64,000 nucleotides of DNA from Stomoxys calcitrans (Eukaryota; Arthropoda; Insecta; Diptera; Muscidae). Under the pieces are notes generated by a model. It did no database searches and was not told the origin of the DNA. It worked only from the letters and a program-made list of their open reading frames with translations. Below, piece by piece: positions 1 through 10,672 of this stretch (positions are counted from its first letter, which is position 1; each line of letters begins with the position of its first letter). The translations under genes and the position numbers were made by a program. The stretch is from assembly GCF_963082655.1 (NCBI RefSeq), contig NC_081552.1:68927465-68991464 (forward strand). The letters are read 5' to 3'.

Positions 1-118
1 ACCTTTCATTTGAGTCTCATATTTCCACGATTGGCTGTATTCTATTTTTGTTTGGGTGTTGCTTCTGGGCTAAGGGAGTTTTGAAAATGTCATTTCGGAT
101 GAAAGATATTTATGGGAA
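1..118 (-). repeat. Family C fragment
   Basis: Begins inside a copy that starts before the window. The phrase ACCTTTCATTTGAGTCTCAT is the start of the 129-bp family C unit seen at 7.5-7.8 kb. It gives way to family H near position 119. Noncoding. Confidence 0.6.
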
Positions 119-404
119 GTATATCTAAAACTGAACCACTTTTGATCAAATTTCGCATAAATGTTGGAAAATTAAATAGAAAGTCTTGTACAAAATTTTG
201 TAAAAATCGGACCAAAATTATGGTTACTAAGGCCTTAATAGGCCATAACGGTTAAAATATATGTATGAGAGCTATAACTAAATCTGAACCGACTTTGTTC
301 ACAATCACTAACGTTCGTCCTTAAACGATAATCGAACAACAACTGCGACCTGTACCTACTTCACAAAAATATCAAATATCGAATGACCAGGAAATAACTA
401 AAAG
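119..404 (+). repeat. Family H repeat
   Basis: Noncoding units with the phrases GGACCAAAATTATGG and GCGTTCGTCC or AACGTTCGTCC. The same text recurs at 22498-23085, so this is a dispersed repeat. It leads directly into a family A-like copy, and at 22.5 kb a family A copy also follows within about 300 bp. Function unknown. Confidence 0.6.
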
Positions 405-1345
405 CGTACTAAGTTCGGCCAGGCCGAATCTTGGAAACCCCCCAACATGGATTATGCTAAAAATTTATACAAACTAAATTGAGTTAAAGGGCATAATTTT
501 ATTCTACATACTAAACTTCTGTCAAACCAGCAAAAGCTTTTAGGAACTGAGCAATGATGATCGAGAGACCGGCTTACATGAGAGATATATCAGGTTATGG
601 ACTGATCTGGACCGTATTAAGCACAGTTGTTGGTAGTCGTAACAAACACCGCTTGCAAAATTTCAGCCAAATCGGACAAAAATTGCGGCTTCTAAGGACT
701 CAAGAAGTCAAATCGGGAGATCGGTTTATATGAGATCTATATCAGGTTATTCATCGATTCGGCCCGTACTCGGCACAGTTGTTGGAAGTAGTAACAAAAC
801 ACTACATGCTAAATTTCATCCAAATCGGATGAAAATTGCGGCTTGTAAGGGCTCAAGAAGTCAAGTCTGGATATCGGTTTAAATGGGAACTACATCAGGT
901 TATAAACCGATTCAGACAGTACTTGGAAAGTTTTGGAAGTTAAAAGAGAACACTACGTGCTAAATTTCAGCTAAATCGGGTGCGAATTGCGGCTTGTAAG
1001 GGCTCAAGAAGTCAAATATGGACGTCGGTTTATGTGGGAGCTATATCAGGTTATAAACCAATTTGGACCGTACTTAGCACAGTTGTTGGATGTCATAACG
1101 GAACACTACCTGTAAAATTTCAGCCAAATCGTACAAAAGTTGCGGCTTCCAGGGCTCGAAAAATCAAATCGGTAGATCGGTTTATATGGGACCTATATCA
1201 GGTTATAAACCAAGTCAAGAAGCGCGGGTTAGGATTTTATGTTAAATACATGATTTCTTCGAAGAAACTTCTTAGAATTGTATGTATTTAACGTTTTTGT
1301 TATATAATTTAAAAAAAAAATCCACCCGACCTAATACCCCCATCC
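405..1345 (+). repeat. Family A variant (A-prime)
   Basis: Starts with GCGTACTAAGTTCGGCCAGG; the palindrome TTCGGCCAGGCCGAA lies at 414-428. Five degenerate units of about 150 bp follow, each with ATCGGTTTATATGGGA and AGGTTAT(A)AACC. It ends with ATACCCCCATCCTATGGTGG. The short open frame at 980-1291 is an accident of the repeat. The GACN block of family A is missing, so this is a diverged or internally deleted form. Confidence 0.7.
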
Positions 1346-1617
1346 TATGGTGGCAAAACAGCAAAACTTGTTATTGTTGAATGAAGGCAAATGAACCACA
1401 ACGAAAATAATACAGTAAACAAAACAATTAAAGAAGTAGTGAAATGACTAAGAAATAATATCATTATGACGACTGTCATAAATATTTTATCAGGCAGCCA
1501 ATAAATCCCCGCAGAACTTATTTTTTGAATTCGAAAACCATCTTCGACTATTGCAGATCTCTCAACTAGACGGCTGAACAGTTCAAAATTCATCTGTTCT
1601 GGGTGCAGGACAACATA

Positions 1618-1920
1618 AAGGGTGATTTTTTTGAGGTTAGGATTTTCATGCATTAGTATTTGACAGATCACGTGGGATTTCAGACATGGTGTCAAAGAGA
1701 AAGATGCTCAGTATGCTTTGGTGAATGAACACATTTCGAACCGAACACTGATTTTGGTAATAAAATTCAATGATTTGCAAGCGTTGCTCGTTAGTAAGTC
1801 TATTCATGATGAAATGTCAAAGCATACTGAGCATCTTTCTCTTTGACACCATGTCTGAAATCCCACGTGATCTGTCAAATACTAATGCATGAAAATCCTA
1901 ACCTCAAAAAAATCACCCTT
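1618..1920. mobile_element. Fold-back mariner-like MITE
   Basis: A 303-bp element bounded by TA on both sides (1616-1617 and 1921-1922). It starts AAGGGTGATTTTTTTGAGG and ends with the inverse. The inverted arms are about 103 bp each (1618-1720 and 1818-1920). The 97-bp spacer, read on the minus strand, holds the start of a Tc1/mariner-type transposase (residues like MNRLTNEQRLQIIEF), the same stretch found in the larger relative at 49678-50284. It is non-autonomous. TA duplication and long arms are typical of this superfamily. Confidence 0.85.
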
Positions 1921-2079
1921 TACATATCCCGGGTAATTGTAGAGCTTTCGAGACAAGGATTTACCTTACACGTTCCAGGGGTATGACTCTAGCGACATTT
2001 AAGCCAAGTCTTCGTGATCAGGCCCGAAGGTTCTAGAATAATAGATGGTCACAATAGGTTGATTGTGGACACTTCAAAA

Positions 2080-2375
2080 TTATGTGGCCCAATGGCCCAA
2101 TCTGGAGTTGAAAAGATATTCCGCTTTACTATCGTTGGCTAGAGCAGTCATAATGTCTAATTAGAAAGCAAGGTTGCAAGTAATGACTTCTGCAGAAGCT
2201 GAGAGAACATCGAGGAAGAGAAGAACATAGAACATCTGCTGTAAGCGTGTCCCGTACAGGCAATCATAAGGTGTTCCACATTAGATTTTTAATCTTTTAA
2301 AAACTTTTCTGAATTGGGCGATGTGATCATTCGAAAGTTATTAGCAGAGATGCGAAGTCAAGCAATTTTACCCCG
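2080..2375 (+). pseudogene. LINE C-terminal fragment (RNase-H-type LINE), decayed
   Basis: Conceptual translation on the plus strand gives pieces resembling the C-terminal tail of R1/I/LOA-type non-LTR elements: an acidic run, IEHLL, a stop, ACPV, then FKNFSELGDV. In intact elements this is the zinc-binding tail of the form ...EHLLC.CPA... followed by a short helix. Several stops break it, so it is a dead remnant. It lies between the fold-back MITE and a family A/B pair. The assignment rests on a short motif match by eye. Confidence 0.4.
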
Positions 2376-2661
2376 AGTCGGAGAAAATAATATCGACTCC
2401 TAATCCGGAAAAAGGAGAAACAAATTTTTCCATAAAAAACTTTTAAATTCTAAAATTTTTCAAAGAATAAATCACATATTTTTCATTTCAAACATACCGC
2501 TCTGATGATGAAAATCGATGATTTTCGAAATATAAGCAATGATAAAAATTGTTAGAACCAACAAAAAACAATTACATCTGGATTTTCCCCACACGACCTT
2601 AAGCCAGACTAAAAAAGAATTAATATTAACAAAGAAAAAGTCAAAAATTTTCCAACATCAA

Positions 2662-2769
2662 TAAAAAAACGAGGAAAAGCGTGCTAAGTTCGGCCGGGCC
2701 GAATCTTATATACCCTCCACCACAGATCACATTCATCGAGTTCCTTTCCCGGCATCTCTTCTTAGGCAA
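2662..2769 (+). repeat. Family A 5' end fragment
   Basis: AAAAGCGTGCTAAG, then the palindrome at 2689-2703, then TATACCCTCCACCA and CCGGCATCTCTTCTTAGGC. It is cut off after GGCAAAA, where a complete family B copy begins. Confidence 0.8.
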
Positions 2770-3845
2770 AACAAGTAAAAAGGTGTCAAGTTCGGCCGGG
2801 CCGAACTTTGGATACCCACCACCTCGGGTATATATGTAAACCACCTTTCGTCAAAATCCGGCGAAAAATGCATACCTTATGCCACACAGCAGCTATATCG
2901 AAATATGTTCCGATTTGAACCAAATACTACTTATTAGTAGTATTTGGTCCATTGTTTAATTTTGTAGAATAAAATATTGGTTTTTTTGTGGCTATATCGA
3001 AATATAGACCGATCTGAACTACATACTACACGGATGTCGAAAAGACTAACATAAGTCAATATGTAAAATTTCAGTGAAATCGGATTACAAATGCGCCTTT
3101 TATGGGGCAAAGACTTTAAATAGAGAGCGGTTATATCCAAATCTGAACTGATCTGGGCCAAATTTAAGACCATATTGCAGAAGTATGTCAAGGGGCATAA
3201 CTTAACTCACTGCCCCAAATTTCGGCGACATCGGGCAATATATGAGTTCTGTCTATATGGCAACTATATCCAAATCTGATCCGATCAGGGTCAAATTAAA
3301 GGAAAATGTCGAAGGGCCTTACAAAACTCACTGTCCCAAATTTCAGCAAAATCAGATAGTAAATGTGGCTTTTATGGGCCTAAGACCCTGAATCGGAGGA
3401 TCGGTCTATATGGCAGCTATATCCAAATCTGGACCGATCTGTGCCAAATTGACGGAGGACGTCGAAGGGCCTAACACAACACACTGTCTTAAATTTCAAT
3501 AAAATCGGATAATAAATGTGGCTTTGATGGGCCTAAGACCCTAAATCGGCGGATCGGTCTATATGGGGGCTATATCAATATATATAGCCCATCTTCGAAC
3601 TTAACCTGCTTATGGACAAAAAGAAGAACATGTGCAAAATTTCAGCTCAATATCTCTATTTTTAAAGACTGTAGCGTGCTTTCAACGGGCAGACGGACAG
3701 ACTGACGGACATGTCTAAATCGTCTTAGATTTTTACGCTGATCAAGAATATATATACTTTATAGGGTCGGAAATGGATATTTCGATGTGTTGCAAACGGA
3801 ATGACAAAATGAATATACCCCCATCCTTCGGTGTTGGGTATAAAA
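2770..3845 (+). repeat. Family B element, complete
   Basis: Begins CAAGTAAAAAGGTGTCAAG with the palindrome at 2791-2805, then GGATACCCACCACCTCGGG. Five or six units of about 153 bp follow, each with GATCGGTCTATATGGCAGC and ACCGATC. Next come the GACN run (3690-3710), the core ATATATACTTTATAGGGTCG, and the end CCATCCTTCGGTGTTGGGTA. Noncoding; similar to dipteran mini-me repeats in having a TA core beside a GTCY/GACN block. Confidence 0.85.
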
Positions 3846-3877
3846 AAATAAAAAAAATTATAACTTTTTTTAACAGC

Positions 3878-5790
3878 CACCATTTGCTTCGGGATATAGT
3901 GATGTTATTATAGCTGGGGACTTTGATTCCAGTTATCTTGTAGATTCTAAATTACCGGACAACCAATTCTAGAAACGCCACTTATATTTCGTCAACTGCT
4001 TATACCCTTTTGGATATGTTCGTAATGAATAATGCTTCTAAATAATATATCGCCCTATGACCAAATATCTGCCCCTGGTTTCCCAAGACATGATTTGATT
4101 CATCTGGCTTACAATTTCACTGTGTCAAAGACAGTGAAGAAGTTTTCGTACCGCGACTTCAAAATGTTTGACTATTTTGCCTTAGATGAAACGTTTAAAA
4201 CGCTGGAACTTCATGAGGATTTCCGCACGGCAAGAAATAAAGTTAATGTACTCATTAGTGATGCAAATTTACGATATTATTCATCCAAATATTATTCGGC
4301 GTTAGAAACGAGAGGCAAGTGGAGGGTTATAAACGATATCGGAATTGGAAAAGCCAAGGCATTCCGACCTTAGATATAGACTCGACTTTTTACCAAGACA
4401 CTAACAAGCTTCAATGTTGATTGCAGTTTTGAGTTTAGATGTGCATCGCACGACGAAGTTTTACATTGTCGTAGATCAGTCAAGTCAAACGCTATTGTTC
4501 TTGACATTGACCTAAGATTCATTAGAGTATTAGTTCCTTACCTTCTACCTTATTTTACTCGTCTCTTTAATTCAGTTCTAATCACCAGTGCATATCCGAC
4601 TATTTGGAAAAGATCAAAGATAATCCCAATCCCTAATAGTGATTTCCGTCCGATTTTTATATTATGTTACCTCTCGGAAGTTTTCGAGAAGATTTTGCAT
4701 AAACATATGTCCGAATATCGGCATCATGAATCTTTATTGTCCGATAGACAATTCGGGTTTCGTGCTCATCATAGTTGCGTTAGTGCATTCGTTGAAGTTT
4801 CGGAATCAATTAAAAGTGAAATTGATGAAGGCAATGTTACTTCTCTCGTCCTACTAGATCATTCAAAGGCTTTCGACTCGGTTGATCATCATAACTTACA
4901 TATAAAGCTCAGAAGATTTTTCCATTTCAGCCATACTTCTATCAAATTGGTTCAATCATATCTTGGTAATCGGCAACAGTCAGTGTACGCAGTGGATTTC
5001 AATTCTAGTGCCCAAGAGAGTTCCACAAGACTCAATAATTGGTCCACTCCTTTTTTCATTCTACGCAAACGATCTTGCTACCCAGCTGGTCCATAACCAA
5101 ATCCTTATGTATGCTGATGACATTCAGTTATTCCTTAGCCTGGATATCACTATAAATAAACAGAAAAATTATTTTGATGATTTTCTGATTTTCAAGCGCT
5201 AAGAATTGATGTGATTTTTAACTGTTCTTTAACTTAGTCAAATCATATAAATGCTGTTCGCCGGGCAGACATATGCAAAGCTGCGTGCACTGTGGCTAAC
5301 ACACTCTTATACAATAATCGAAATTCGAATTCTTTAAGCAAAGACATATCTAATTCCGAGTCTGATCTATGTGAACTTTTTTCAAACTGCGATTCGCTAG
5401 GCCAATGAAAATTAAATGTAGTATTCAATACCATTATTAGGTATTTCTATGGTATAAGAAGGACTGAACTTGTTTCTTACTTGTCTACTTCCCATTATGG
5501 CTGTAGCTTCGACAATCTACTTAGAACTACATCTCTACTATTCTTATATAAAATCATTTGGAAGCAAAAAAAAATTAATAAATAAATACCTCAATGACAA
5601 ATTAATATTTGCCCTATCTAGAAGTGGTTGGAAACTTGTCCCTTTTAGAAGAAGGAGCTTAGTATCTGGATGGCAGTTTTATACGAGTACTATACGTCTT
5701 TGAAATACTGTTCCTCATAATATCCAAAACATCAGCAACGCGTCAATTCTTAAAAAAAGACATTTCCATTTTTCTTCGAAATTAGCTGTT
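3878..5790 (+). pseudogene. Decayed LINE (CR1/jockey-like) with endonuclease and RT remnants
   Basis: A degenerate non-LTR retrotransposon on the plus strand. Near 3900 a piece reads like the endonuclease motif (AGDFDSS, cf. GDFN). RT blocks follow in shifting frames: DRQFGFRAHHSC and VLLDHSKAFDSVDHHNL (4695-5096), then GPLLFSFYANDL and MYADDIQLF (4963-5202), which keeps the YADD catalytic motif. A C-terminal tail appears at 5470-5780 (SGWKLVPFRRR, then WNTVPHNIQN after a stop). At least four frame changes or stops separate the pieces, so no product is possible. The clade is inferred from the GPLLF...YADD spacing and the tail. Confidence 0.75.
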
Positions 5791-6570
5791 TTAAAATTTT
5801 ATTTTTTTCTTTTAAAAAATATTATTTTCTAACCTATTCTAAATTTTATTTTAATTATTTTCGATAATGATATTCGAAAATGTTTATTCCTTTAAAAATT
5901 GTTTTACTATTTCTTAAGAAGCATATATGACTGTTCTTATCCTGCACTATAACTATAATATTTAATCTTATTGCGTATGTATTCAAAAATATGCTCGGCG
6001 GATCGACTTTTCTTCCCCGAAATCCATAACTTTTTGACAAATTAGGATCGTAAGCCATGATCCATTTTGTACTTATGGAAGGGAATTAATCTTCGAACAA
6101 AAACTCGCTCGATAGGCGATGCGAAAATTAGGCCCTTGTTCCGCAGGCGAAACTATGGGTGGTCTTTAATGCGTACTAGGGCAGTGCATAACTTACCAAC
6201 ACCAAAGGACTAAATATCCATCTTATTGGAGCAATAGGGATGTGTGGCGACATAAAAAAGGATAGCCAGCTTGGGGCCTTCAAAGCAACTGGTGCAAAGG
6301 AATGGGTGGATATGGGGACCAGATGTCAGAACTTGTTTTAATTGTTGTCAACGCTCCATTGTACAAAAGATTGAAAGAGATATTTTCGCTGTATCTCTCT
6401 CATTTAAGATTGGCTCCATACTTACCTTTAAATGAACTTCTTTTGGACTAATATGGAGTCAAATCAGAACCTCTGTCAAATATCATGCATTCTCTTGTCA
6501 TTTTACCTCCAAATAGTGGACAGCAGCGACTGCAAAATTTTTGGAATCAGTCATAGACGAAGTTGTATTA
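5791..6570. other. No recognisable feature
   Basis: AT-rich at first (5791-5960), then mixed composition. No convincing ORF, RNA or repeat family was recognised. A short frame at 5855-6058 on the minus strand has no known motif. Confidence 0.5.
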
Positions 6571-6574
6571 ACTA

Positions 6575-7935
6575 CTAGCTGACCCGGGCCCGCTCCGATG
6601 ATGATTTATATGGAACAAAAGTTTCCTTGGAATATATTTTTTCGACAATTAAAGATCTTTTAGTGAAATACCATGCTAACTTGACTAACAGTTTAACAAT
6701 ATAAGTGCCTTTATCTGAATCCCATATGATCTTTATTGGTCTACGAATTTAAGTTTGGATGTAAGGTGTACTCCATTCTTGAAATACTTCATTTCAGCCC
6801 GATATTCTCATGATGTCTGATTTAGTGGTGTTTTCGGGGGTGAAGTGGTCCCCCAGATACTTGGCCCTGAAAAAATATCAACATCGTGCTCTTCTCTCAA
6901 ATACCATTTATTTAAACCCCATATTGCCATTGGCTAAATCTCAAATACCTTTCATTTGAGCCACATATTGGCATGGTCGAAAAATTTTTCCCCTTTGGGG
7001 GTGTTTTGGGAAAGGGGTCATGCCCTAAATACATGGTCCTACATTTGGATAACGATTTCGTATTCTACTCCCAAATACCTCTATTTGAGCCCCATATTGC
7101 GATGGTCACTAAAAAATTGCTGTTTGTGGGGTATTTTGGGAAAGGGGTAGACCACCAGAAAATTGGTCCCGAAAGTGGGTATTAATTCTTGCTCTACCCC
7201 CCAATACCTTTCATTTAAGCTCCACATTGACATGGTCAGTAAATATGCCCGATTTAGGGGTGTTTGGGTATTGGGGTGGTCCCCCAAACACTAAGACCGG
7301 AAAATATATCAGCAACATGTTCTATTCTCATATAACTATATGTCATTTATTCGAACCCCATATTGCGATTTGTCTCAAAATTGGATATCAAATTCGTTTT
7401 CTAATCACATTTAAACTCCTTATTGGGGGATGTTTTTGGTGAGCGGCGGCCCCCCAACCACTTGATCCCATATTTGGATATCAGATTCGTATTCTGCATT
7501 CAAATACCTTTCATTTAAGCCCCATATTCCCATCGACAGTAAATAAGTCCAGTTTGGAAGGTGTTTTGGGGAAAGGGTGGACCCCCAGAAACGTGGTCCC
7601 ACATTTGGATATCACATTGGTATTCTACTTGAGTCCCATATTGCCATGGTCGGTAAATATGTCCGATTTAGGGGAGTTTTGTGGTTTGGGGTGGTCCCCC
7701 TAGCACTTGGTCCGATAATTGGATATCAGATACGTTTTCTTATCCTAAATACCTTTCATTTGAGTCCTATATTATCGTGATTGATCTAAATATGTGTTTG
7801 GTATATTTTAGGGTGGGGCAGCCCCCCCTAGGTACCCCATCCGAAATTTGGATACCAAATTTTTATTTTTAGGGTACTATATGAGAACACACAAAATTTC
7901 GCTTGAATCGCACCACCCATCTCCGAGATCTGGCG
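6575..7935 (-). repeat. Family C element, minus orientation
   Basis: Opens with CTAGCTGACCCGGGCCCGCT (the reverse of the family's end) and closes with CTCCGAGATCTGGCG. Inside are about eight units of about 129 bp with CATTTGAGCCCCATATTGCC, GGTCGGTAAATATGTCCG and GGATATCA-ATTCGT. On the minus strand the terminus reads CAGCTAG before a T, the form of a Helitron 3' end. A family A copy abuts it at 7936. Confidence 0.75.
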
Positions 7936-8972
7936 TTTTTATACCCTCCACCATAGGATGGGAGGTATACTAATTTCGTCAATTTGTTTGTAACTACTCG
8001 AAATATTCGTCTGAAACCCCATAAAGTATATATATTCTTGATCGTCGTGAAATTTTATGTCGATCTGGCCATGTCCGTCCGTCTGTCTGTCCGTCTGTCT
8101 GTTTGTCTGTCCGTCCGTCCGTCCGTTCGTCCGTCTGTCTGTCTGTCAAAAGCACGCTAACTTCCGAAGGAGTAAAGCTAGCCGCTTCAAATTTTTCATA
8201 AATACTTCTTATTAGTGTAGGTCGGTTGGTATTGTAAAAGGCCAAATCGGTCCATGTTTTGATATAGCTGCCATGTAAACCGGTCTTGGGTCTTGAATTC
8301 TTGAGCCTCTAGAGTGCGCAATTCTAGTCCGATTGGAATGAAATTTTACACGACATGTGTTGTTATGATATCCAAACTGTGCCAAGTATGGTTCGAATCG
8401 GTCCATAAGCTGATATAGCTGTCATATAAACCGATCTTGGGTCTTGACTTCTTGAATCTCTAGAGGGGCGCAATTCTTATCCGATTTGAATGAATTTTTG
8501 CACGAAGTATTTTGTTATGATATCCAACAACTGTGCCAAGTATGGTTCAAATCGGTTTATAACCTGATATAGCTGTCATATAAACAGATCTGGGGACTTG
8601 ACTTCTTGAGCCTCTAGAGGTCTAAATTATTATCCGATTTGCCTGAAATTTTGTACTACGGATTCTCTCATGACCATCAGCATACGTCGGTCTATAGCCC
8701 GATATAGCTCCCATATAAATCGATCTCTCTATTTTACTTTTTAAGCCCCCAAAGGGCGGAATTCTCATTTGAATTGGCTGACATTTTACACAGGTCTCCA
8801 ACATATAATTTAATTGTGGTCCAAATTGTACCCTATCTTGATATCGCTCTAATAGCAGAGCAAATCTTTTCGTATATCCTTTTTTGCCTAAGAAGAGATG
8901 GAAAAGAATTCGACAAATGTGATCCATGGGGTATATAAGATTCGGCCCGGCCGAACTTGGCACGCTTTTGCC
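7936..8972 (-). repeat. Family A element, complete, minus orientation
   Basis: Read on the minus strand it starts with the palindrome (8941-8955), has units of about 152 bp, then a long (GACN)n run (plus strand 8065-8145, GTCCGTCTGTCTGTC), the core ATATATACTTTATGGGGT and the end GGATGG-GGAGGGTATA. The open frames at 7994-8963 are repeat translations, not genes. Confidence 0.85.
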
Positions 8973-8984
8973 TCTTTTTTTGTT

Positions 8985-9340
8985 TTTTTTTTTTGGAAAA
9001 AGTACAGCTAATAACCTGGTTTGTCGAGTTTGGTTAATGTGGTAATTGTATCATAGATGCATTTTCGCAATTAATTCGATTCAATTACAACATACCAGCG
9101 CACGGCCCTTGAAGCCATCACACCTAATATGGTTGAAAAGTCTTCTATCCAAAGACGAAACACGTCCCATAGTGGTTGGTGTGTGTTGCTATCTTTGGCT
9201 TTACTTTTCTATATGCATCTCCGATCATTGAGCGCGTCTCGAAAGAGAAACAAACAAAAATTTTAAAAATTTAATGAACTCGCCCTAACAGGCAAAAAAC
9301 TTGAAAAAAATATTTTTATTCTCTTAATAGTATTCAGTTT
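8985..9340 (+). repeat. Family G repeat, copy 1
   Basis: About 300 bp closely matching 43030-43350: both hold TGTATCATAGA, GGCCCTT-AAGCCATCACACC, TAATATGGTTGA, AAAGACGAAACG and CCGATCATTGA. Origin unknown; no coding potential. In the second copy it sits inside a composite AT-rich element. Confidence 0.65.
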
Positions 9341-9349
9341 TAGTAACAA

Positions 9350-10155
9350 AATAAGTAAAAAGGCATTAAGTTCGTCCGGGCCTAACTTTGGATACCCACC
9401 ACCTCGGGTATATATGTTAACCCCTTTCGTCACAATCCGATGAAAATTGGATAACTTGTGCACATAAATTCGGCACGAACATTGAGTGGTCTATTAAATA
9501 TGTCACTGTTGAATTTTGTATTTTAAATTTCAACAAAATCGGGGAATAAATAAAGGTTTTATGAGCTTCAGACCCATAACCGGCATACCGGTTTTTATGA
9601 CACGTATATCTAAATACAGTCCTATTTTTACCATATTTGTGCCGGATGGCGGGTGGCCTAAAACTACTCACTGTTTCAAATTTCAGTGAAATTGGACCCT
9701 TTATCGGGAGATCTGTCTATATGGCAGCTATATCCAAATATAGTCCGATCCAAACCATATTTGGGTCAGTTGTCGGGAAGCCTTAAACTACTCGCTGTTT
9801 CAAATTTCAGCGAAATCGGATGAAAAATTAAGTGTTTATGGGCATTAGACCCTTTATCGGAAAATCGGTCCATATGGCAGCTATATCCAAATATGGTCCG
9901 ATTTTGCCCGTTCAAGAACCTCTCTAAGGTGCATCAAAAATACGTATCTGTGCCAAATTTCAGCTCACTATCTCAATTTTTGAAGCCTGTAGGGTGATTA
10001 CAACAGACGGACGCACAGAAGGACAGACACACGGACATCGTTAAATCGTCTTAGAATTTTACGACTTTGTAGGGTCTTAAATTTATATTCCGATGTATTG
10101 AAAACGGAATGACTTAATGAATATACCCCCTATCCTACAATGGTGGGTATAATAA
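9350..10155 (+). repeat. Family B element
   Basis: Starts AAGTAAAAAGGCATTAAG with a mutated palindrome (TTCGTCCGGGCCTAA), then GGATACCCACCACCTCGGG. It holds three or four units, a GACN run near 10003-10038 and the end ACAATGGTGGGTATAATAA. It is shorter than the copy at 17.6 kb by unit number. Confidence 0.8.
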
Positions 10156-10497
10156 ATAAGTTTATTATTTTAGAAACATAGATATAAGATATGTCAAGTC
10201 AGGTCCATGCGATGTAGCATGCTTCACGAAAAATAGGTTTTTTATTTATTTTTTTATTATTTTTTATTTGTTGGCGGCAAACAAATTTTTTTTATTCATA
10301 TATTGTTCGACTTCACGCTCTGAGTTAGAACTGGCAAACTATCGATAATCGCTACATTCGATATTTTCGGTAGTTTTAATAATAAATATCGACAGTAATC
10401 GTTAATTTCCCATCACCTATATTTCAAACGAAAAAGGGAAGTAGAAATTAGGAGATCGATTTATATAGAAGCAATATCAATGAACAGGCCATATTTT
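10156..10497. other. AT-rich gap plus a short family A scrap
   Basis: No gene seen. The last 60 bp (GGAGATCGATTTATATAGAA) are a family A unit scrap, probably the target into which the neighbouring LINE inserted. Confidence 0.45.
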
Positions 10498-10524
10498 TAG
10501 TAGTAGTAGTAGTAGTAGTAGTAG
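10498..10524. repeat. (TAG)9 microsatellite, 3' tail of a LINE
   Basis: Nine perfect TAG triplets. On the minus strand this is (CTA)n directly after the 3' UTR of the LINE whose ORFs lie at 10673-13854. Several non-LTR families end in short tandem tails instead of poly-A, so this is read as the element's 3' terminus. Confidence 0.8.
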
Positions 10525-10672
10525 GACTTCTTTATTCGAATAAAATCTTTGATTCATAGCAGATATGTTACTTAAAATTAATTTTCTAAATATGTACATT
10601 TATTCTTAGAAAGAAGTAATATTTATTAGCGACTATGTGTATAACGTCTGTCGCATAAACTTTAAATTTTAA

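Noticed and set aside
980..1291. Open frame of 103 codons within a family A-like copy
   Set aside because: It is built from repeat units and translates to the same phrases as other copies in different frames; no domain or codon bias.
1345..1695. Minus-strand 116-codon frame beginning MTPCLKSHVIC
   Set aside because: The first residues are the translated mariner MITE arm (also seen at 49435-49755); the rest has no motif.
7227..7872. Series of overlapping frames with PHIA and GPP repeats
   Set aside because: These are translations of the 129-bp family C unit in several frames and orientations; none continues through the array.
8065..8145. GTCCGTCTGTC array considered as a CRISPR-like or satellite array
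   Set aside because: It is the simple (GTCY)n block found in every family A/B copy, with no spacers; the genome is eukaryotic.
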